Assembly (NCBI RefSeq): GCF_002224125.1
Contig: NZ_NCSM01000057.1
Coordinates: forward strand, 133,906 to 197,905
Source: Streptomyces sp. NBS 14/10
GTDB taxonomy: Bacteria; Actinomycetota; Actinomycetes; Streptomycetales; Streptomycetaceae
Length of the DNA stretch: 64,000 nt
Reading direction: 5' to 3'
Position 1 is the stretch's first letter, and each line of letters opens with the position of its first letter. Below are positions 63,628 through 64,000 of the stretch, one piece after another. Made by a program: the position numbers and the translations under genes. A model generated the notes under the pieces. The model searched no databases and was not told the origin of the DNA. It worked only from the letters and a program-made list of their open reading frames with translations.

Positions 63628-64000
63628 ATGATCACCACTGACTATGTGCCCGGCTCCCCGTGCTGGGTCGACCTCGGGGCACCCGATGTCGCCGCCGCGG
63701 CCCGCTTCTACGGCTCGGTCTTCGGCTGGCAGCTCGACCCGCCGGAGCTGGAGGCCGACGGATACGGCGTCTTCCGGCTGGCCGGAAAGAGCGTCGGCGG
63801 TCTGGGCCCGCTCACCCAGGAGGGGGCCCGCTCGGCCTGGATGATCTACTTCCAGACCCCCGACGTCGAGGCCACGGCCGCGGCGGTGGAGCGGTCCGGC
63901 GGCTCCATACGGGTCGCTCCGTTCGCCCCGGACGGCGAAGGCCGGATGGCGCAGCTGACCGATCCGCAGGGCGGCCAGTTCGCCGTCTGGCAGCCGGGGA
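63628..64000 (+). CDS. VOC (glyoxalase/bleomycin-resistance fold) protein, truncated by window end
   Basis: The first 124 codons start ATG ATC ACC ACT GAC. The vicinal-oxygen-chelate domain is plain: PGSPCWVDLGAPDVAAAARF, GSVFGWQLD, then GVFRLAGKSVGGLGP and MAQLTDPQGGQFAVWQPG. It resembles the two-domain Cfp30B-like group, which would place a second VOC domain beyond the window. AAGGGAAG lies 7 bases before the start. The function is unknown. Confidence 0.88.
   Translation, partial: MITTDYVPGSPCWVDLGAPDVAAAARFYGSVFGWQLDPPELEADGYGVFRLAGKSVGGLGPLTQEGARSAWMIYFQTPDVEATAAAVERSGGSIRVAPFAPDGEGRMAQLTDPQGGQFAVWQPG

Noticed and set aside
63335..63631. 98-codon ORF upstream of the VOC gene
   Set aside because: Codon usage is unlike Streptomyces genes, and it overlaps the VOC start region and a repeat.

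Overview
The window is high-GC actinobacterial DNA and almost certainly comes from a Streptomyces chromosome. Third codon positions are nearly all G or C, GTG starts and ATGA/GTGA gene overlaps are frequent, and several genes are hallmarks of the group: bldG with its anti-sigma partner, a tmk fused to a membrane domain, a compact Tad locus followed by the actinobacterial 6C RNA, and a Crp protein. No rRNA, CRISPR array, transposase, integrase or phage structural gene was found.

Left part (1-17.9 kb): accessory or strain-variable. It opens inside a GT39-type membrane glycosyltransferase. Upstream of its first membrane helix it carries about 170 residues of Arg-Pro-Asp/Glu repeats, and it is followed by a membrane protein with a Tyr/Asp-rich cytoplasmic tail and surface beta-sandwich repeats. 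Next come two unrelated NarL-type two-component systems (4.5-7.2 kb and 8.1-10.5 kb) flanking a PAP2 phosphatase gene that lacks its own stop codon, and a polyprenyl diphosphate synthase. Then comes a loose series of small secreted, membrane and regulatory genes, a CadD-type cation exporter, and an EVE + PD-(D/E)XK protein that looks like a type IV restriction enzyme. The section ends at a tRNA-Thr(CGU).

Middle part (18-45 kb): conserved core. A lipoprotein peptidase of the SlpD/tripeptidyl aminopeptidase type, holB, tmk, topA, a methyltransferase, a lipoprotein, the H+-pyrophosphatase, the anti-sigma/BldG switch and a DEAD-box helicase (MrfA-like) precede a seven-gene Tad pilus/secretion operon (ssd, tadA, tadB, tadC, pilin, two TadE-like proteins). 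The 6C small RNA lies between ssd and a HAD phosphatase, the same arrangement as B11 between Rv3660c and Rv3661 in Mycobacterium tuberculosis.

Right part (45-64 kb): a degenerate Fic-like protein, a MinD/CooC-like ATPase, a NodB-like secreted protein, a SulP-carbonic anhydrase fusion, acetyl-CoA synthetase, NhaA, a holin-like membrane protein with an epoxide-hydrolase-type enzyme, a MarP-like periplasmic protease, a CoA-pyrophosphatase Nudix, endonuclease III, Crp, a metallo-beta-lactamase-fold/Nudix pair, a transmembrane HTH-ricin-like protein and the start of a VOC protein.

A cross-cutting feature is the number of short tandem repeats placed at or just after stop codons (7251, 24542, 37101, 53876, 55790 and 61691). 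In two of them the repeat unit contains the stop codon itself.
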